Position numbers and translations under genes: made by a program. Positions 28,795 through 38,792 of a stretch of 64,000 nt of DNA are shown piece by piece. The notes beneath the pieces are model-generated. The model searched no databases, was not told the origin of the DNA, and worked only from the letters and a program-made list of their open reading frames with translations. Source of the DNA: Lachnospiraceae bacterium (GTDB lineage: Bacteria; Bacillota; Clostridia; Lachnospirales; Lachnospiraceae); assembly GCA_016288705.1 (NCBI GenBank), contig JAEELB010000072.1, positions 1 through 64,000 on the forward strand, written 5' to 3'. Numbering within the stretch: the first letter of the stretch is position 1; each line of letters opens with the position of its first letter.

Positions 28795-29917
28795 TTACAA
28801 AATTGATGGGAAGCACCATATATACGTATGTGTCGTCGTCATTTCTCAGATAGCAGGGGGCTTTCGAATTTACAAAATCTATCGACACAGTCTCGTCGTC
28901 CACCGCTCTCAATGCTTCTATCAGGAATTTCGCGTTGAAACCGATCACTATGTCCTTGCCTGACTTTTCTATGTCTATATTGTCATCCGTCGAGCCTACC
29001 GCCGACGTGACCCTGATATTCATCGTCCCGTCTTTTATAGTGAGTATCACGGGTTTTGAATCTCCGTCCCTTACAAATATCCTCGCTCTTTCGAGTCCTG
29101 CGATGAGAGCTTCTCTCTTTACCAAAATCTTCGTCTCGTAGTCCGTGACGATCATCTGGTCCACGTCAAAGTAAGTGCCGTCCACAAGCTGGGACACCAC
29201 AGTAGTCTTTTCAAAATCAAACACTATCCTGTTCTCGGAAATACTGATCACCACATCCTTTTCCGTATCGTCGTGAAGGATGCGGCTGATCTCGTTCAGG
29301 ACTTTTCCGGGAATGATAAGCTTTCTGTTGCCGTAAGTATCCCTGAGCACGATCTTCCTGATGGAGATCCTCTTCCCGTCAAGACTTGCCACTTTCAATA
29401 CATTTCCGTCTATCTCAAAACATTCCGAGGACATGAGCACGTTCGACTCGTTGCTGTTGATGGAAAAGATGGTCTGATTGATGATCTGTCTGAGGGAAAA
29501 TTCACTGATAGTCAGTGAATCCGTGCGGTCTATGGCGGGAAGCACCGAAAACTCAGCCCCGTCTCTACCGGGCAGGGTAGTATTTTTGGCGGAACCGCTG
29601 GTTATTATGGTGCGGTAATTCTCCTTTGTCTCTATCCTTACGTCCGTCACTCCCTTTTCGTCCTTTTCACTACTCAGAGATTTGATGACCTTGTCCAGAT
29701 AATCGGCCTCAAGCACTATCCTTCCGCTCTCTTCAATGGTCCCTTCTATCTCTGTCTCTATGACAAAGTCCGAATCGCTGGCTGTCATTGATATCCTTCC
29801 GTTCCTGGCGTCTATCAGCACACAGTCATGCATATTCAGAGTTGATTTCGAATTGATCGCTCTAGAACATACAGATATGGCTCTCTGAAACTCTTTTACG
29901 TCACTTACTATCTTCAT
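28784..29917 (-). CDS. dnaN: DNA polymerase III beta subunit (sliding clamp)
   Basis: 377 residues forming three clamp domains. Recognisable are FQRAISVCSRAINSKSTLNM, TASDSDFVIETEIEG, TITSGSAKNTTLPG-type loop text near 115-130, and the C-terminal YLRNDDDTYVYMVLPINF typical of DnaN ends. It tethers the polymerase and recruits repair factors. A strong AAAGGAGG site precedes the ATG. dnaA is upstream, separated by an AT-rich origin-like spacer; yaaA overlaps downstream. Confidence 0.96.
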   Translation of the reverse strand: MKIVSDVKEFQRAISVCSRAINSKSTLNMHDCVLIDARNGRISMTASDSDFVIETEIEGTIEESGRIVLEADYLDKVIKSLSSEKDEKGVTDVRIETKENYRTIITSGSAKNTTLPGRDGAEFSVLPAIDRTDSLTISEFSLRQIINQTIFSINSNESNVLMSSECFEIDGNVLKVASLDGKRISIRKIVLRDTYGNRKLIIPGKVLNEISRILHDDTEKDVVISISENRIVFDFEKTTVVSQLVDGTYFDVDQMIVTDYETKILVKREALIAGLERARIFVRDGDSKPVILTIKDGTMNIRVTSAVGSTDDNIDIEKSGKDIVIGFNAKFLIEALRAVDDETVSIDFVNSKAPCYLRNDDDTYVYMVLPINFVNVD

Positions 29918-29967
29918 CGCATTCCTCCTTTACTCAGCTCGATGCTGTCGATCCGGACAGATCAGAC

Positions 29968-30037
29968 AAAAAAATAAAAATATAAAAAATTAAAAATAAT
30001 AGTTTAATAATAATAACGGACGGGAAAATGTGGAAAA
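29968..30037. other. Putative oriC unwinding element and DnaA box between dnaA and dnaN
   Basis: From 29968 to 30016 the plus strand has 49 bases with a single G or C, a very strong candidate DNA-unwinding element. At 30029-30037 TGTGGAAAA is a DnaA box (TTTTCCACA on the minus strand). In many Firmicutes the origin is split, with DnaA boxes upstream of dnaA and the unwinding element between dnaA and dnaN. I found few good boxes upstream of dnaA here. The assignment rests on position and composition. Confidence 0.6.
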
Positions 30038-30086
30038 CCCTTCTCATTATGTCTGTTGCTGAAAAAACTCCTGTGCCTATCTCTGT

Positions 30087-31445
30087 TCATTTTTCAAGGT
30101 TTATCTTGTTTCTCAGGATATCCATCTGATTCTTGAGTTCATAATTCACATTATCACCGGATATGCTCTCATCTATCGTGTCGATTGAGTGGATAACCGT
30201 GGAATGGTCCTTATTGAACAGTTTTCCAATGCCCTGAAGAGTGGTATCCGTCATTCTCCTGATGAGGTACATGGCTACCTGTCTGGGACGGCGGATCCTC
30301 TGATCCCTCTTCTTTGACAGCAGCTCGTCCTTTTCCACATCATAATAATTGCAGACTATGTCTATGATGAATTCAGGCGTAACCTGTTTCGGAGCATCGC
30401 TTATGATAATGTCCTTCAGGGCTTCCTGCGCAGTTTCGACCGTGAAAGGAGAATTCTTGAGCCGCTTGAAAGCTACGATCTTGTTTAAGGCGCCCTCCAG
30501 TTCACGGATATTTGTCTTTATGTTTTCGGCGATGTATTTCAGTACGTCATCGGTTTCTTCATTATGTTCTATCCCGAGCCTTTCCAGGTTCTTCACAAGG
30601 ATAGCCATTCTGGTCTCATAATCCGGCGGCTGGATGTCGGCTATCAGCCCCATCTCGAACCTTGAACGGAATCTCTCGTCGAGAGTTTCCAGTTCCTTCG
30701 GAGGTCTGTCCGAAGAAATGACCACCTGTTTTCCGGCACTGTGAAGAGCGTTGAAAGTGTGGAAAAACATTTCCTGAGTCTGATCTTTTCCTATTATAAA
30801 CTGAATATCATCTATGAGGAGGATATCCACACTCCTGTATTTTTCACGTATCTTATCTATGTTCTGGACTATGCCCGATCTCAGGGAAGCCACCACTTCA
30901 TTCGTAAAGGTCTCCGAATCCACATACATCACCCGTGTATTCGGATTTCTCTGCAGTATGAAGTGACCTATGGAATGGATCAGGTGTGTTTTGCCGAGAC
31001 CCGAACCTCCGTAAATGTAAAGGGGATTATACATGGTACCTGGATTTTCGGCCACGGCAACGCTGGCGGATTGGGCAAAATTATTGTTTGAGCCCACCAC
31101 GAAAGTATCGAAGGTGTATTTGGGATTGAGATTGGCCCTTTCCATGGCCTGTTCCGTGAATGAATCCTTTACTTCAGCAGGTTTTTCCTCGGGTTCCGCC
31201 ACGAATTCCACTCTGTACATGGAATCGGTGGCCTCGCTTATGGCGGCGGACATTATATCCGTATAATTCTTTGTGAGGTAGGACAGGGAAAAACTGTTCC
31301 CGGACGGGACATAGATCGTCACGAGCTCGTCCGAGACGCTGCCTATCTTAAGATTCTTGATCCATGTCTGGTACGAAACATTGGTGACTTCGTACTTTTC
31401 CATTAACGAATATTTTATTTCTTCCCAGTTTTCAAAAAGATCCAT
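30087..31445 (-). CDS. dnaA: Chromosomal replication initiator DnaA
   Basis: 452 residues. Domain I (1-80), a short linker, the AAA+ domain with Walker A YGGSGLGKTHLIHSIGH, Walker B VDILLIDDIQFIIGK, the arginine-finger region ERFRSRFEMGLIADIQPP, and the C-terminal DnaA-box-binding helix-turn-helix ending in FNKDHSTVIHSIDTIDE. It opens the origin and represses its own promoter in related species. A near-consensus promoter lies upstream at 31536-31564. rpmH diverges from it. Confidence 0.97.
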   Translation of the reverse strand: MDLFENWEEIKYSLMEKYEVTNVSYQTWIKNLKIGSVSDELVTIYVPSGNSFSLSYLTKNYTDIMSAAISEATDSMYRVEFVAEPEEKPAEVKDSFTEQAMERANLNPKYTFDTFVVGSNNNFAQSASVAVAENPGTMYNPLYIYGGSGLGKTHLIHSIGHFILQRNPNTRVMYVDSETFTNEVVASLRSGIVQNIDKIREKYRSVDILLIDDIQFIIGKDQTQEMFFHTFNALHSAGKQVVISSDRPPKELETLDERFRSRFEMGLIADIQPPDYETRMAILVKNLERLGIEHNEETDDVLKYIAENIKTNIRELEGALNKIVAFKRLKNSPFTVETAQEALKDIIISDAPKQVTPEFIIDIVCNYYDVEKDELLSKKRDQRIRRPRQVAMYLIRRMTDTTLQGIGKLFNKDHSTVIHSIDTIDESISGDNVNYELKNQMDILRNKINLEK

Positions 31446-31535
31446 TTGACTCCGATCAACGCTCCGTAAAATTGCGGAAACATGTGAAGAGGCACATATT
31501 CCTCCACTTTCCGTAATAACCTCATACAGAGTGAT

Positions 31536-31564
31536 ATTCTAATATAAAATCGGGTCAGTGTCAA
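31536..31564 (-). promoter_or_regulatory. dnaA promoter
   Basis: On the minus strand: TTGACA (31559-31564), a 17-base spacer and TAGAAT (31536-31541), about 90 bases upstream of the dnaA start. It overlaps no DnaA box that I can see. Confidence 0.75.
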
Positions 31565-31585
31565 AAAAGATTTTTCCCATAGTAC

Positions 31586-31614
31586 TTGACGTAAAGCAGT
31601 TTTCCTAATAAAAT
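31586..31614 (+). promoter_or_regulatory. rpmH operon promoter
   Basis: TTGACG (31586-31591), a 17-base spacer and TAAAAT (31609-31614), about 75 bases before the rpmH start and diverging from the dnaA promoter. Confidence 0.7.
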
Positions 31615-31690
31615 AGACAACTACTGTGCTGTTTGTCCGTAAAGTCCTTGATTTTACGGTTATATTGATTCAGATGGAGGTTTTATTGCT

Positions 31691-31837
31691 ATGAAAATGA
31701 CATATCAGCCCAAGAAAAGGCAGCGCGCAAAGGTTCATGGTTTCAGGGCCCGCATGAAGACTGCTTCAGGACGCAAGGTTTTATCCAGAAGGAGAGCAAA
31801 AGGCAGAGCACGCCTTACGGTTTCAAATCCGTCCTGA
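31691..31837 (+). CDS. rpmH: 50S ribosomal protein L34
   Basis: 48 residues, basic, with the family core [30 protein letters not shown]. The ATG at 31691 has GGAGG 10 bases upstream; a second ATG two codons later is an alternative. It is the first gene of the rpmH-rnpA-yidD-yidC-jag run that diverges from dnaA, the conserved arrangement of Firmicutes origins. Its stop is 2 bases before the rnpA start. Confidence 0.93.
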   Translation: MKMTYQPKKRQRAKVHGFRARMKTASGRKVLSRRRAKGRARLTVSNPS

Positions 31838-31839
31838 GT

Positions 31840-32172
31840 TTGAAGAGGACCTGCAGGACGATAAAGAAAAGCGCTGATTTCAAACGGGCTTACAGCAAGG
31901 GCAGAAGAGCCCGTGACGGATATATGACTCTTTTCGTCATAGATAACGGGCTTCCTTACAACAGAGTGGGTCCGGTGATATCGAAAAAGGTCGGGAACAG
32001 TGTCGTGAGGCACAGATACTGTCGTCTGATAAGGGAGATATTCAGGCTTACGGAATTCGAGAAAGCAGGTTACGATATGGTGGTTACAGCAGGGGCGGCA
32101 GCTTCTGATGCAGGATATTATGAGCTCGGATCGTCCTTCAGGCGTCTCGCCGGGAAGCTTTCCCTGTTATGA
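31840..32172 (+). CDS. rnpA: Ribonuclease P protein component
   Basis: 110 residues. It binds the RNase P RNA and helps process tRNA 5' ends. Typical features are [19 protein letters not shown], the RNR-like core [19 protein letters not shown], and [16 protein letters not shown]. The start appears to be TTG, which gives the expected N-terminus; no ATG or GTG is suitably placed. It overlaps yidD by 4 bases. Confidence 0.9.
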   Translation: MKRTCRTIKKSADFKRAYSKGRRARDGYMTLFVIDNGLPYNRVGPVISKKVGNSVVRHRYCRLIREIFRLTEFEKAGYDMVVTAGAAASDAGYYELGSSFRRLAGKLSLL

Positions 32173-32378
32173 AAACGTTTTTGATCAAAATGATCAGGCT
32201 CTACCAGAGATATCTGTCTTCGTATAAGTATGCCAGATGTCCCTACACGCCTACCTGTTCTCAGTATGCTGTGGAAGCTCTTGAAAAACATGGTGTGATC
32301 AAGGGATCTGCTCTGGCTTTGTGGAGAATTTTAAGGTGTAATCCTTTCTCTCACGGGGGCTATGATCCTGTGCCGTGA
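32169..32378 (+). CDS. yidD: Membrane protein insertion efficiency factor YidD
   Basis: 69 residues with the family signature [34 protein letters not shown], and the ending [15 protein letters not shown]. It is a small membrane-associated protein that aids YidC-dependent insertion. It overlaps rnpA by 4 bases and precedes yidC, the conserved position. Confidence 0.94.
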   Translation: MKTFLIKMIRLYQRYLSSYKYARCPYTPTCSQYAVEALEKHGVIKGSALALWRILRCNPFSHGGYDPVP

Positions 32379-32403
32379 AATGCGGTAATGCGTGAGGATA
32401 ATA

Positions 32404-33723
32404 ATGCTTTTAACAAAATCCGGTACTCCTTTGATAGGTCATCCGATAGCGGATATTCTGGGTATGCTCATGAACGGCATATTCAATGTGCTTTATTCCC
32501 TGGGACTTCATAACACCAGTTTATCCATAATCGGTATTTCCATCATAATCTTTACCATCGTCATCTATATGGCCCTTCTGCCTCTGACCATCAAACAGCA
32601 GAAGTTCGCCAAGCTTTCCGCCCGTATGAATCCGGAGCTCCAGGAGATCCAGAGCAGATACAAGGGAAAGAAAGATAACGATTCAATGCTCATGATGAAT
32701 CAGGAGACAAAGGCCGTTTACGCAAAATACGGCGTTTCTCCTTCCGGTTCCTGCGTGCAGCTCCTGATACAGATGCCTATCCTCTTCGCTCTTTACCAGG
32801 TCATCTACAATATGCCTGCCTACGTTTCGAAGATGAAGGATGTGTTTGTGGAACTGGTGGACAAGCTTATTGCCGTGCCCGGCAGCGCGGAATTCATGCA
32901 GACCCTGTCTTCCGCAAACCGTTACGCAAAGCAGTTCACAAATGAAGCTTTCGCCGCCGGAGATCATGAATACATCTCAAATACGTATATCGACGTGCTC
33001 AACAGGGCGTCTTCCGCCGACTGGTCCTCTCTCACCGTCAAATATCCGGATCTCAGCAGTCTGATAGAGAGCACCCACAGCGCTCTCGTAAATTTCAACA
33101 GTTTCTTCGGTCTGGATATAGGTGAAGCGCCCAGGAACATATTTATGTCCGCCTGGAAGTCGCATTCATACGGGCTGGTCATAGGGGCTCTTATGATCCC
33201 CCTTCTCTCTGCTCTGACCCAGTTCATCAACGTCAAGCTCATGCCTCAGCAGAACAGCGGTTCCGGCAGGGACGGTAAAGGTTCCGGAAATGAGCAGTCC
33301 GATCAGATGATGCAGCAGATGAAGATGATGAACAGCATCATGCCCCTGATGTCGGCATGGTTCTGCTTCACTCTTCCTGCAGGAATGGGCGTTTACTGGA
33401 TAACAGGCGCCGTGATCAGGTCCGTGCAGCAGGTCCTCATCAATAAGCACATAGACAAGATGGACATAGAGGCGGTCATCTCCGCAAATGAAGAGAAGGC
33501 AAAGAAAAAGATCGAAAAGGAGGGAGTAAAGGCCGAACAGCTCAGGAAATACTCCTCCATAAGCACAAAAGCTTTATATAACGGCAAAAAGTCCGACGGC
33601 AAGGGTAAGGATGCGGGATCAGGAAGTGACGAAGGAAAAACCGTCATTCCCGAGAACGTCGATCCCAACAGCCTGTTTGCCAAGGTAAATATGGTAAGCG
33701 AATACAATAACCGCAAAAAATAA
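32404..33723 (+). CDS. yidC: Membrane protein insertase YidC/OxaI (Gram-positive type)
   Basis: About 439 residues. Helices include GMLMNGIFNVLYSLG, IIGISIIIFTIVIYMALLPL, VQLLIQMPILFALYQVIYNM, GLVIGALMIPLLSALTQFI and SAWFCFTLPAGMGVYWITG. The cytoplasmic hairpin is IKQQKFAKLSARMNPELQEI. A loop between helices (about 155-225) is longer than in SpoIIIJ, as often in Lachnospiraceae. The C-terminus is basic. I chose the ATG at 32404 because GAGG lies 6 bases upstream; a GTG at 32392 is possible. It inserts proteins into the membrane with or without Sec. Confidence 0.94.
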   Translation: MLLTKSGTPLIGHPIADILGMLMNGIFNVLYSLGLHNTSLSIIGISIIIFTIVIYMALLPLTIKQQKFAKLSARMNPELQEIQSRYKGKKDNDSMLMMNQETKAVYAKYGVSPSGSCVQLLIQMPILFALYQVIYNMPAYVSKMKDVFVELVDKLIAVPGSAEFMQTLSSANRYAKQFTNEAFAAGDHEYISNTYIDVLNRASSADWSSLTVKYPDLSSLIESTHSALVNFNSFFGLDIGEAPRNIFMSAWKSHSYGLVIGALMIPLLSALTQFINVKLMPQQNSGSGRDGKGSGNEQSDQMMQQMKMMNSIMPLMSAWFCFTLPAGMGVYWITGAVIRSVQQVLINKHIDKMDIEAVISANEEKAKKKIEKEGVKAEQLRKYSSISTKALYNGKKSDGKGKDAGSGSDEGKTVIPENVDPNSLFAKVNMVSEYNNRKK

Positions 33724-33760
33724 AAGGGTTTTCCCATAGTTTTTTGAGAAAGGATCAAAC

Positions 33761-34561
33761 ATGGAGGAGTACAGGGAATTTACCGGAAAGACAGTTGACG
33801 AAGCCATAACGGATGCTTGCAGTTCTCTTCTGGTCACCAGCGACGAGCTTGATTATGTGGTGATCAGACAGCCTGTTTCGGGTTTTCTTGGGATAGGGTC
33901 AAAGGATGCTCTCATCAGGGCCAGAAAAAAGCAGAGTGATTATGAGGAGATACCTGAGGAGGAACGCGACGAAAGACCCGTGCGCGAGAAGAAGAAGTTC
34001 TCAGCCCCCAAAGAACGGGCAGAAGAAAAGGAAGTGGAAAAAGAGCCGGAGGTTGAGCTGGTCCCCATGTCCGAAACGGATATCTCCGCTGACGCCGGTG
34101 TTGAATTTCTGAAGGACATACTCAGGGAGATGGAGATCGAAGCTGATGTGAAGACTGCCTTCAATCCCGTGGATGACACGGTTTCTTTTGAGATCGTCGG
34201 GACAGGCATGGGACTTCTCATCGGAAAGAGAGGGAAGACTCTTGACGCTCTTCAGTACCTTCTTTCACTTGTGATGAATAAGGGTTCCGAACGTTATATC
34301 AGGGTCAAGCTTGATACGGAGGATTACAGGCGCAGGAGAAAAGAAACTCTCGAGACTCTTGCCAGGAATATGGCTTCCAAGGCCCGTAAGTCCAGGAGAA
34401 ATGTGGAACTGGAGCCCATGAACGCCTATGAGCGCAGGATCATCCATTATTCTCTTCAGAACAACAGATATGTGACTACCCATTCCGAAGGAGAGGATCC
34501 CTACAGGCACGTGGTCATCGTTCCCAATCAGGCCACGGGCAGCAGCAGGCATTACAACTGA
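33761..34561 (+). CDS. khpB: Jag/KhpB RNA-binding protein (Jag-N, KH, R3H)
   Basis: 266 residues. The Jag N-terminal domain (1-50) has GFLGIGSKDALIRARKK. A charged linker (about 55-105) precedes the KH domain, with GTGMGLLIGKRGKTLDALQY, and the R3H domain, with ARNMASKARKSRRNVELEPM and AYERRIIHYSLQ. KhpB acts with KhpA as a global RNA-binding pair linked to cell elongation and division. Position after yidC is conserved. Confidence 0.93.
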   Translation: MEEYREFTGKTVDEAITDACSSLLVTSDELDYVVIRQPVSGFLGIGSKDALIRARKKQSDYEEIPEEERDERPVREKKKFSAPKERAEEKEVEKEPEVELVPMSETDISADAGVEFLKDILREMEIEADVKTAFNPVDDTVSFEIVGTGMGLLIGKRGKTLDALQYLLSLVMNKGSERYIRVKLDTEDYRRRRKETLETLARNMASKARKSRRNVELEPMNAYERRIIHYSLQNNRYVTTHSEGEDPYRHVVIVPNQATGSSRHYN

Positions 34562-34642
34562 AGGGTTTCAACAACGGAAAAAATGGTGTTCATTTTGCAG
34601 GAAAGAATGTTCCTGACGGCATAAGCAGGTCATTAAGGATCA

Positions 34643-36019
34643 ATGAACCGGGAATTTGATACAATAGCAGCCATATGTACCGGACTCACCGAGTCCGGTA
34701 TATCTGTTATCAGGATAAGCGGCCCTGATTCCATAGAAGCCGCCGACCGGATATTCAAAACAGCTTCGGGTCTTTCCCCTTCAGTTTTCAGATCTAACCG
34801 GATGCATCTTGGTCAGGTGATAAATGAAGACGGCAGTATTCTGGACGAAGCCATGTGCTGTGTCTTCAGGGCACCGCACTCTTACACTGCCGAGGACTGT
34901 GTGGAGATACAGTGTCATGGCGGGATCAGGGTGACGGGGCTTATCCTTTCCCTCATCCTTTCCGGTAATGTGAGGCAGGCCGAGAGGGGCGAATTTACCA
35001 AAAGAGCCTTCCTGAACGGAAGGATAGATCTGTCACAGGCGGAATCCGTGATGTCCCTTGTGTCCGCCGTGAGTGACAGGGGTGTTTCGGTTTCCGCATC
35101 CGGCCTTCTGGGCGTACAGGGTGAAAGGATAAGGGAGATAAGGGAAAAGATACGTTTTTCCACGGCTCACATAGAAGCCGCTCTGGACGATCCCGATGAG
35201 ATATCCTACTCTCCTGACGATCTTCTGTCAGAAACTGAGCCGGTACTTCTTGAACTGAAGAAGGTTAGCTCATCCTCAAAGGTGGGAAAGCTCCTTGAAT
35301 CAGGGGTGGATACCGTGATCGCCGGGCTTCCGAATTCCGGCAAATCTTCCCTTATGAATTTCCTCGCCGGGGAGGAGACTTCCATAGTGACCGACATTCC
35401 CGGTACCACAAGAGATGCGGTGAGAGCGAGGATCACCCTGGATGGGGATATAGTCTTAAACCTTGCGGATACGGCTGGTCTCAGGGATTCCGAGGATCCC
35501 ATCGAAAAGCTGGGAGTTGAAAAGAGCTACGCCATACTTAACAATGCTGATCTGGTTCTTTTTCTTGTTGACGGTTCGGTTGCCCAAAATGAAGAGAACA
35601 TGAAGATATACGGTACTCTCGGTGACAAAAAAACGGTCACTGTCATCACAAAGGCCGATCTTCCTGCCGCCTTTGATATTGACAGCGCGCCTTTTGCCCA
35701 CAGGGTTTCATTTTCCTCCGTCACGGGACAGGGTCTTACGGAGCTTAGATCCATGATCCGCAGTGTGCTTGATATGGACCCGGATCCGGAGGGAAAGCAG
35801 GCCGGTCTCATGATACTGACTTCAAGACAGGAAACCCTTATAAACAGGGCGATCTCGGGTCTTGAAAACGCTATTGCTTCCTGTGGTGAGGGAGTGACGG
35901 AGGATCTGTATGTCTCCCACCTCTATGATGCATACGGCGCTCTCAGCGAATTTCTGGGAGAAGAAGTGGGAGATGATATAATAGACGAGATATTCAGAAG
36001 CTTTTGCATGGGGAAGTGA
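34643..36019 (+). CDS. mnmE: tRNA uridine-5-carboxymethylaminomethyl modification GTPase MnmE
   Basis: 458 residues. The N-terminal formyl-folate-binding domain has [18 protein letters not shown] and [10 protein letters not shown]. The GTPase domain has [15 protein letters not shown] (P loop), [32 protein letters not shown] and ITKADL. It ends in FCMGK, the C-terminal motif whose cysteine is needed for function. With MnmG it modifies wobble uridines. Its stop overlaps the mnmG start by one base. Confidence 0.95.
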   Translation: MNREFDTIAAICTGLTESGISVIRISGPDSIEAADRIFKTASGLSPSVFRSNRMHLGQVINEDGSILDEAMCCVFRAPHSYTAEDCVEIQCHGGIRVTGLILSLILSGNVRQAERGEFTKRAFLNGRIDLSQAESVMSLVSAVSDRGVSVSASGLLGVQGERIREIREKIRFSTAHIEAALDDPDEISYSPDDLLSETEPVLLELKKVSSSSKVGKLLESGVDTVIAGLPNSGKSSLMNFLAGEETSIVTDIPGTTRDAVRARITLDGDIVLNLADTAGLRDSEDPIEKLGVEKSYAILNNADLVLFLVDGSVAQNEENMKIYGTLGDKKTVTVITKADLPAAFDIDSAPFAHRVSFSSVTGQGLTELRSMIRSVLDMDPDPEGKQAGLMILTSRQETLINRAISGLENAIASCGEGVTEDLYVSHLYDAYGALSEFLGEEVGDDIIDEIFRSFCMGK

Positions 36020-37917
36020 TGCCCGGTATGAACGGTAATGCAGCGGAAATAAATACGGATATATGCGTCATCGGAGCCGGACACGCCGGTTGTGAGGCTG
36101 CCCTCGCCTGCGCAAGGCTGGGTTTTGATACTGTCGTGTTCACCGTCAGCGTGGATTCCATCGCGCTTATGCCCTGTAATCCCAACATTGGGGGATCCTC
36201 AAAGGGACATCTGGTCCGTGAGCTCGATGCTCTCGGCGGTGAAATGGGGCATGTCATCGACAAGACCTTTATTCAGTCCCGGATGCTTGGTACTTCAAAG
36301 GGGCCTGCCGTCCATTCCCTGAGGGCCCAGGCCGACAAATCCGAATATTCCCGGGAGATGCGGCGTATACTCGAGTCTCAGGAGAGGCTTACGATCAAAC
36401 AGGGGGAGGTCGCAGAACTACTGGTGGATGACGGAAAGGTCTGCGGAGTCCGCACCTATAACGGGATCACCTACAGATGCAGAGCCTGCGTCATATGCTC
36501 CGGGGTTTACCTTAACGCCAGATGTCTTTGCGGAGAAGCCATTACTCCCACGGGACCCAACGGACTTATGGCTTCAGTTCATTTTTCTTCATCTCTGGAG
36601 AAAGCCGGGATACGGCTTCGCCGTTTTAAGACGGGCACTCCCGCCAGGATGGACGGAAAGACAGTCGATCTTTCAAAGTGCATAGAGCAGAAGGGGGATG
36701 AGAGGATCGTTCCGTTTTCTTTTGACACGGACCCCGCTTCTGTCAGGGTTGAGCAGCGATCCTGTTATCTCACCTATACCAATGAAAAGACCCACGAGGT
36801 GATCAGGGCAAATCTGGACAGATCCCCGATCTATGCAGGTATCATCGAAGGAACCGGGCCCAGATACTGTCCCTCCATCGAAGATAAGGTTGTGAAATTT
36901 CCGGATAAGGAGAGACATCAGGTCTTTCTCGAGCCCGAAGGAAATTATACGGACGAGATATATGTGGACGGAATGTCCAGTTCCATGCCTGAAGACGTAC
37001 AGCTCCTCATGTATCATACGGTACCGGGCCTGGAAAACGCGAAGATCGTCAGAAATGCTTACGCTATCGAATATGACTGCCTGTGCCCGGGACAGCTTTC
37101 CCTCTCTCTTGCGGTGAAGGGCATATCGGGTCTTTACAGCGCAGGTCAGTTCAACGGGTCATCCGGATATGAAGAGGCCGCAGCCCAGGGGCTTATTGCC
37201 GGGATAAACGCTGCCCGTTTTCTTCAGGACAGGGAACCCGTCGTCATCCGTAGAGACCAGGGCTATATCGGCGTTCTCATCGACGATCTGGTCACAAAGG
37301 AGAATTTCGAACCGTACCGCATGATGACCAGCCGCGCCGAATACAGGCTTTTATTAAGACAGGACAACGCAGACCTGAGGCTCCGTGAGATCGGGTACGA
37401 CGCGGGACTTGTTTCACGTGAAAAGTATGAGAGGACCATGGAGAAAAGGGACCGGATCCTGTGTGAGATACGTAGACTGGATGATACAAAGGTTGGCGCC
37501 ACCTCCGCCGTGAACGGGTTCCTTTCGGATCATGATTCCTCTCCTCTCAAAACGGGTGCCTCCCTTTCCGAAATTCTTTCGCGCCCCGAGATCAATTATG
37601 ATATATTGGGGGAGATAGACAAAGACAGAGAGGATCTGCCCTCCGACGTGAGTGAGCAGGTGGAGATCGAGATCAAGTACCGCGGTTATATCGAGCGTGA
37701 GAAAAGAGAGGTCGAAGCCTTCAAGAAGACGGAGAAAAGGCTTATCCCCGACGATATCGACTATGACAGGGTGACACATCTCCGGATTGAAGCCCGGCAG
37801 AACCTTAAGAAGATGAGACCCGGATCCGTGGGGCAGGCTATGAGGATCCCGGGAGTATCCCCGGCAGATATCTCGGTATTGCTGGTATATCTCAGGGCCT
37901 ATGGCAGGACAGACTGA
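36019..37917 (+). CDS. mnmG: tRNA uridine-5-carboxymethylaminomethyl modification enzyme MnmG
   Basis: About 632 residues. FAD-binding [19 protein letters not shown] near the N-terminus, [52 protein letters not shown] and [20 protein letters not shown] are all family signatures. I chose the ATG at 36019, sharing its A with the mnmE stop and preceded by GGGGA; an upstream TTG at 36004 is less likely. A parS-like sequence lies inside the gene at 37410-37425. Confidence 0.94.
   Translation: MPGMNGNAAEINTDICVIGAGHAGCEAALACARLGFDTVVFTVSVDSIALMPCNPNIGGSSKGHLVRELDALGGEMGHVIDKTFIQSRMLGTSKGPAVHSLRAQADKSEYSREMRRILESQERLTIKQGEVAELLVDDGKVCGVRTYNGITYRCRACVICSGVYLNARCLCGEAITPTGPNGLMASVHFSSSLEKAGIRLRRFKTGTPARMDGKTVDLSKCIEQKGDERIVPFSFDTDPASVRVEQRSCYLTYTNEKTHEVIRANLDRSPIYAGIIEGTGPRYCPSIEDKVVKFPDKERHQVFLEPEGNYTDEIYVDGMSSSMPEDVQLLMYHTVPGLENAKIVRNAYAIEYDCLCPGQLSLSLAVKGISGLYSAGQFNGSSGYEEAAAQGLIAGINAARFLQDREPVVIRRDQGYIGVLIDDLVTKENFEPYRMMTSRAEYRLLLRQDNADLRLREIGYDAGLVSREKYERTMEKRDRILCEIRRLDDTKVGATSAVNGFLSDHDSSPLKTGASLSEILSRPEINYDILGEIDKDREDLPSDVSEQVEIEIKYRGYIEREKREVEAFKKTEKRLIPDDIDYDRVTHLRIEARQNLKKMRPGSVGQAMRIPGVSPADISVLLVYLRAYGRTD
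37410..37425 (+). promoter_or_regulatory. parS-like site within mnmG
   Basis: TGTTTCACGTGAAAAG matches the ParB binding site TGTTTCACGTGAAACA at 14 of 16 positions; the two mismatches are the last two bases. Intragenic parS sites are known in Firmicutes. It lies about 3.5 kb from the perfect copies. Confidence 0.6.
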
Positions 37918-38052
37918 AGTCCGGTCCCTTTGAAGGAGATAATATCCGAAAGACTGGCAGGAATAAAAGAGCTGTCCTGCCGGATATTACAGTACAGATG
38001 CGAGGTTAAGAACACGGAATCAAGGAACAGGGAAAAATTCATATATCGCGCG

Positions 38053-38760
38053 ATGCAGCTCCATTTAAACTTGAGCGACGATCAGATCGCACAGTTCGAT
38101 CATTTTGAAGAGCTGCTCATGGAGTGGAACGAGGTCATGAACCTGACCCGCATCACGGATGATGAGGATGTCATTAACCGGCATTTTATCGATTCCCTCT
38201 GCCTTATCAAGGCAGACAGTTACCTGGAGGTACCCATGGACGGGAGTACCAGTGTGCTGGATATGGGTACGGGCGGGGGTTTTCCGGGTATCCCGCTTAA
38301 GATAATGTATCCCGATATCAGGATAGTCCTGGTGGATTCTCTCGAAAAAAGAGTGCGTTTCGTGCAGCGCGTCATAGATGAATTGATGCTCAGGGATGCA
38401 CAGGTGATACATTCGAGAGCCGAAGATTTCGGCAGGTCGACGGGAAGGAGAGAAAGTTTCGATCTCTGTGTGTCAAGGGCCGTCGCAGCGCTGCCCGTTC
38501 TTGCGGAATACACTCTTCCCTACCTTAAGATCGGCGGTCAGGCCGTGTATTATAAGGGTATGGAGATAGAGGAGGAGATAAATTCCGCCCGCAGGGCGTT
38601 TACTTTGCTGGGAGGAAAGTATCCTGTTCATACCGTAAAGTACCTTTTGCCGGATACGGACATCGGCAGATCGCTCGTGGTGGTGAATAAGGTGGCGGAA
38701 ACTCCCGTTTATTATCCCAGAAAGGCGGGAACGCCCGAAAGAGTTCCCATTTCCGGTTAG
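38053..38760 (+). CDS. rsmG: 16S rRNA (guanine-527-N7)-methyltransferase RsmG
   Basis: The methyltransferase core is LLMEWNEVMNLTRITDDED, HFIDSLCLIK, the SAM loop LDMGTGGGFPGIPLKIM, IRIVLVDSLEKRVRFVQRV, and VSRAVAALPVLAEY. The frame is open from a TTG at 37930, giving 276 residues. I prefer the ATG at 38053 because it gives the family-normal 235 residues beginning just before the conserved region, but its ribosome-binding site is weak and the longer form cannot be excluded. Follows mnmG, as in most Firmicutes. Confidence 0.88.
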   Translation: MQLHLNLSDDQIAQFDHFEELLMEWNEVMNLTRITDDEDVINRHFIDSLCLIKADSYLEVPMDGSTSVLDMGTGGGFPGIPLKIMYPDIRIVLVDSLEKRVRFVQRVIDELMLRDAQVIHSRAEDFGRSTGRRESFDLCVSRAVAALPVLAEYTLPYLKIGGQAVYYKGMEIEEEINSARRAFTLLGGKYPVHTVKYLLPDTDIGRSLVVVNKVAETPVYYPRKAGTPERVPISG

Positions 38761-38792
38761 ATATCCCGGTTACGAAAAGGAGGTAGATCCAA

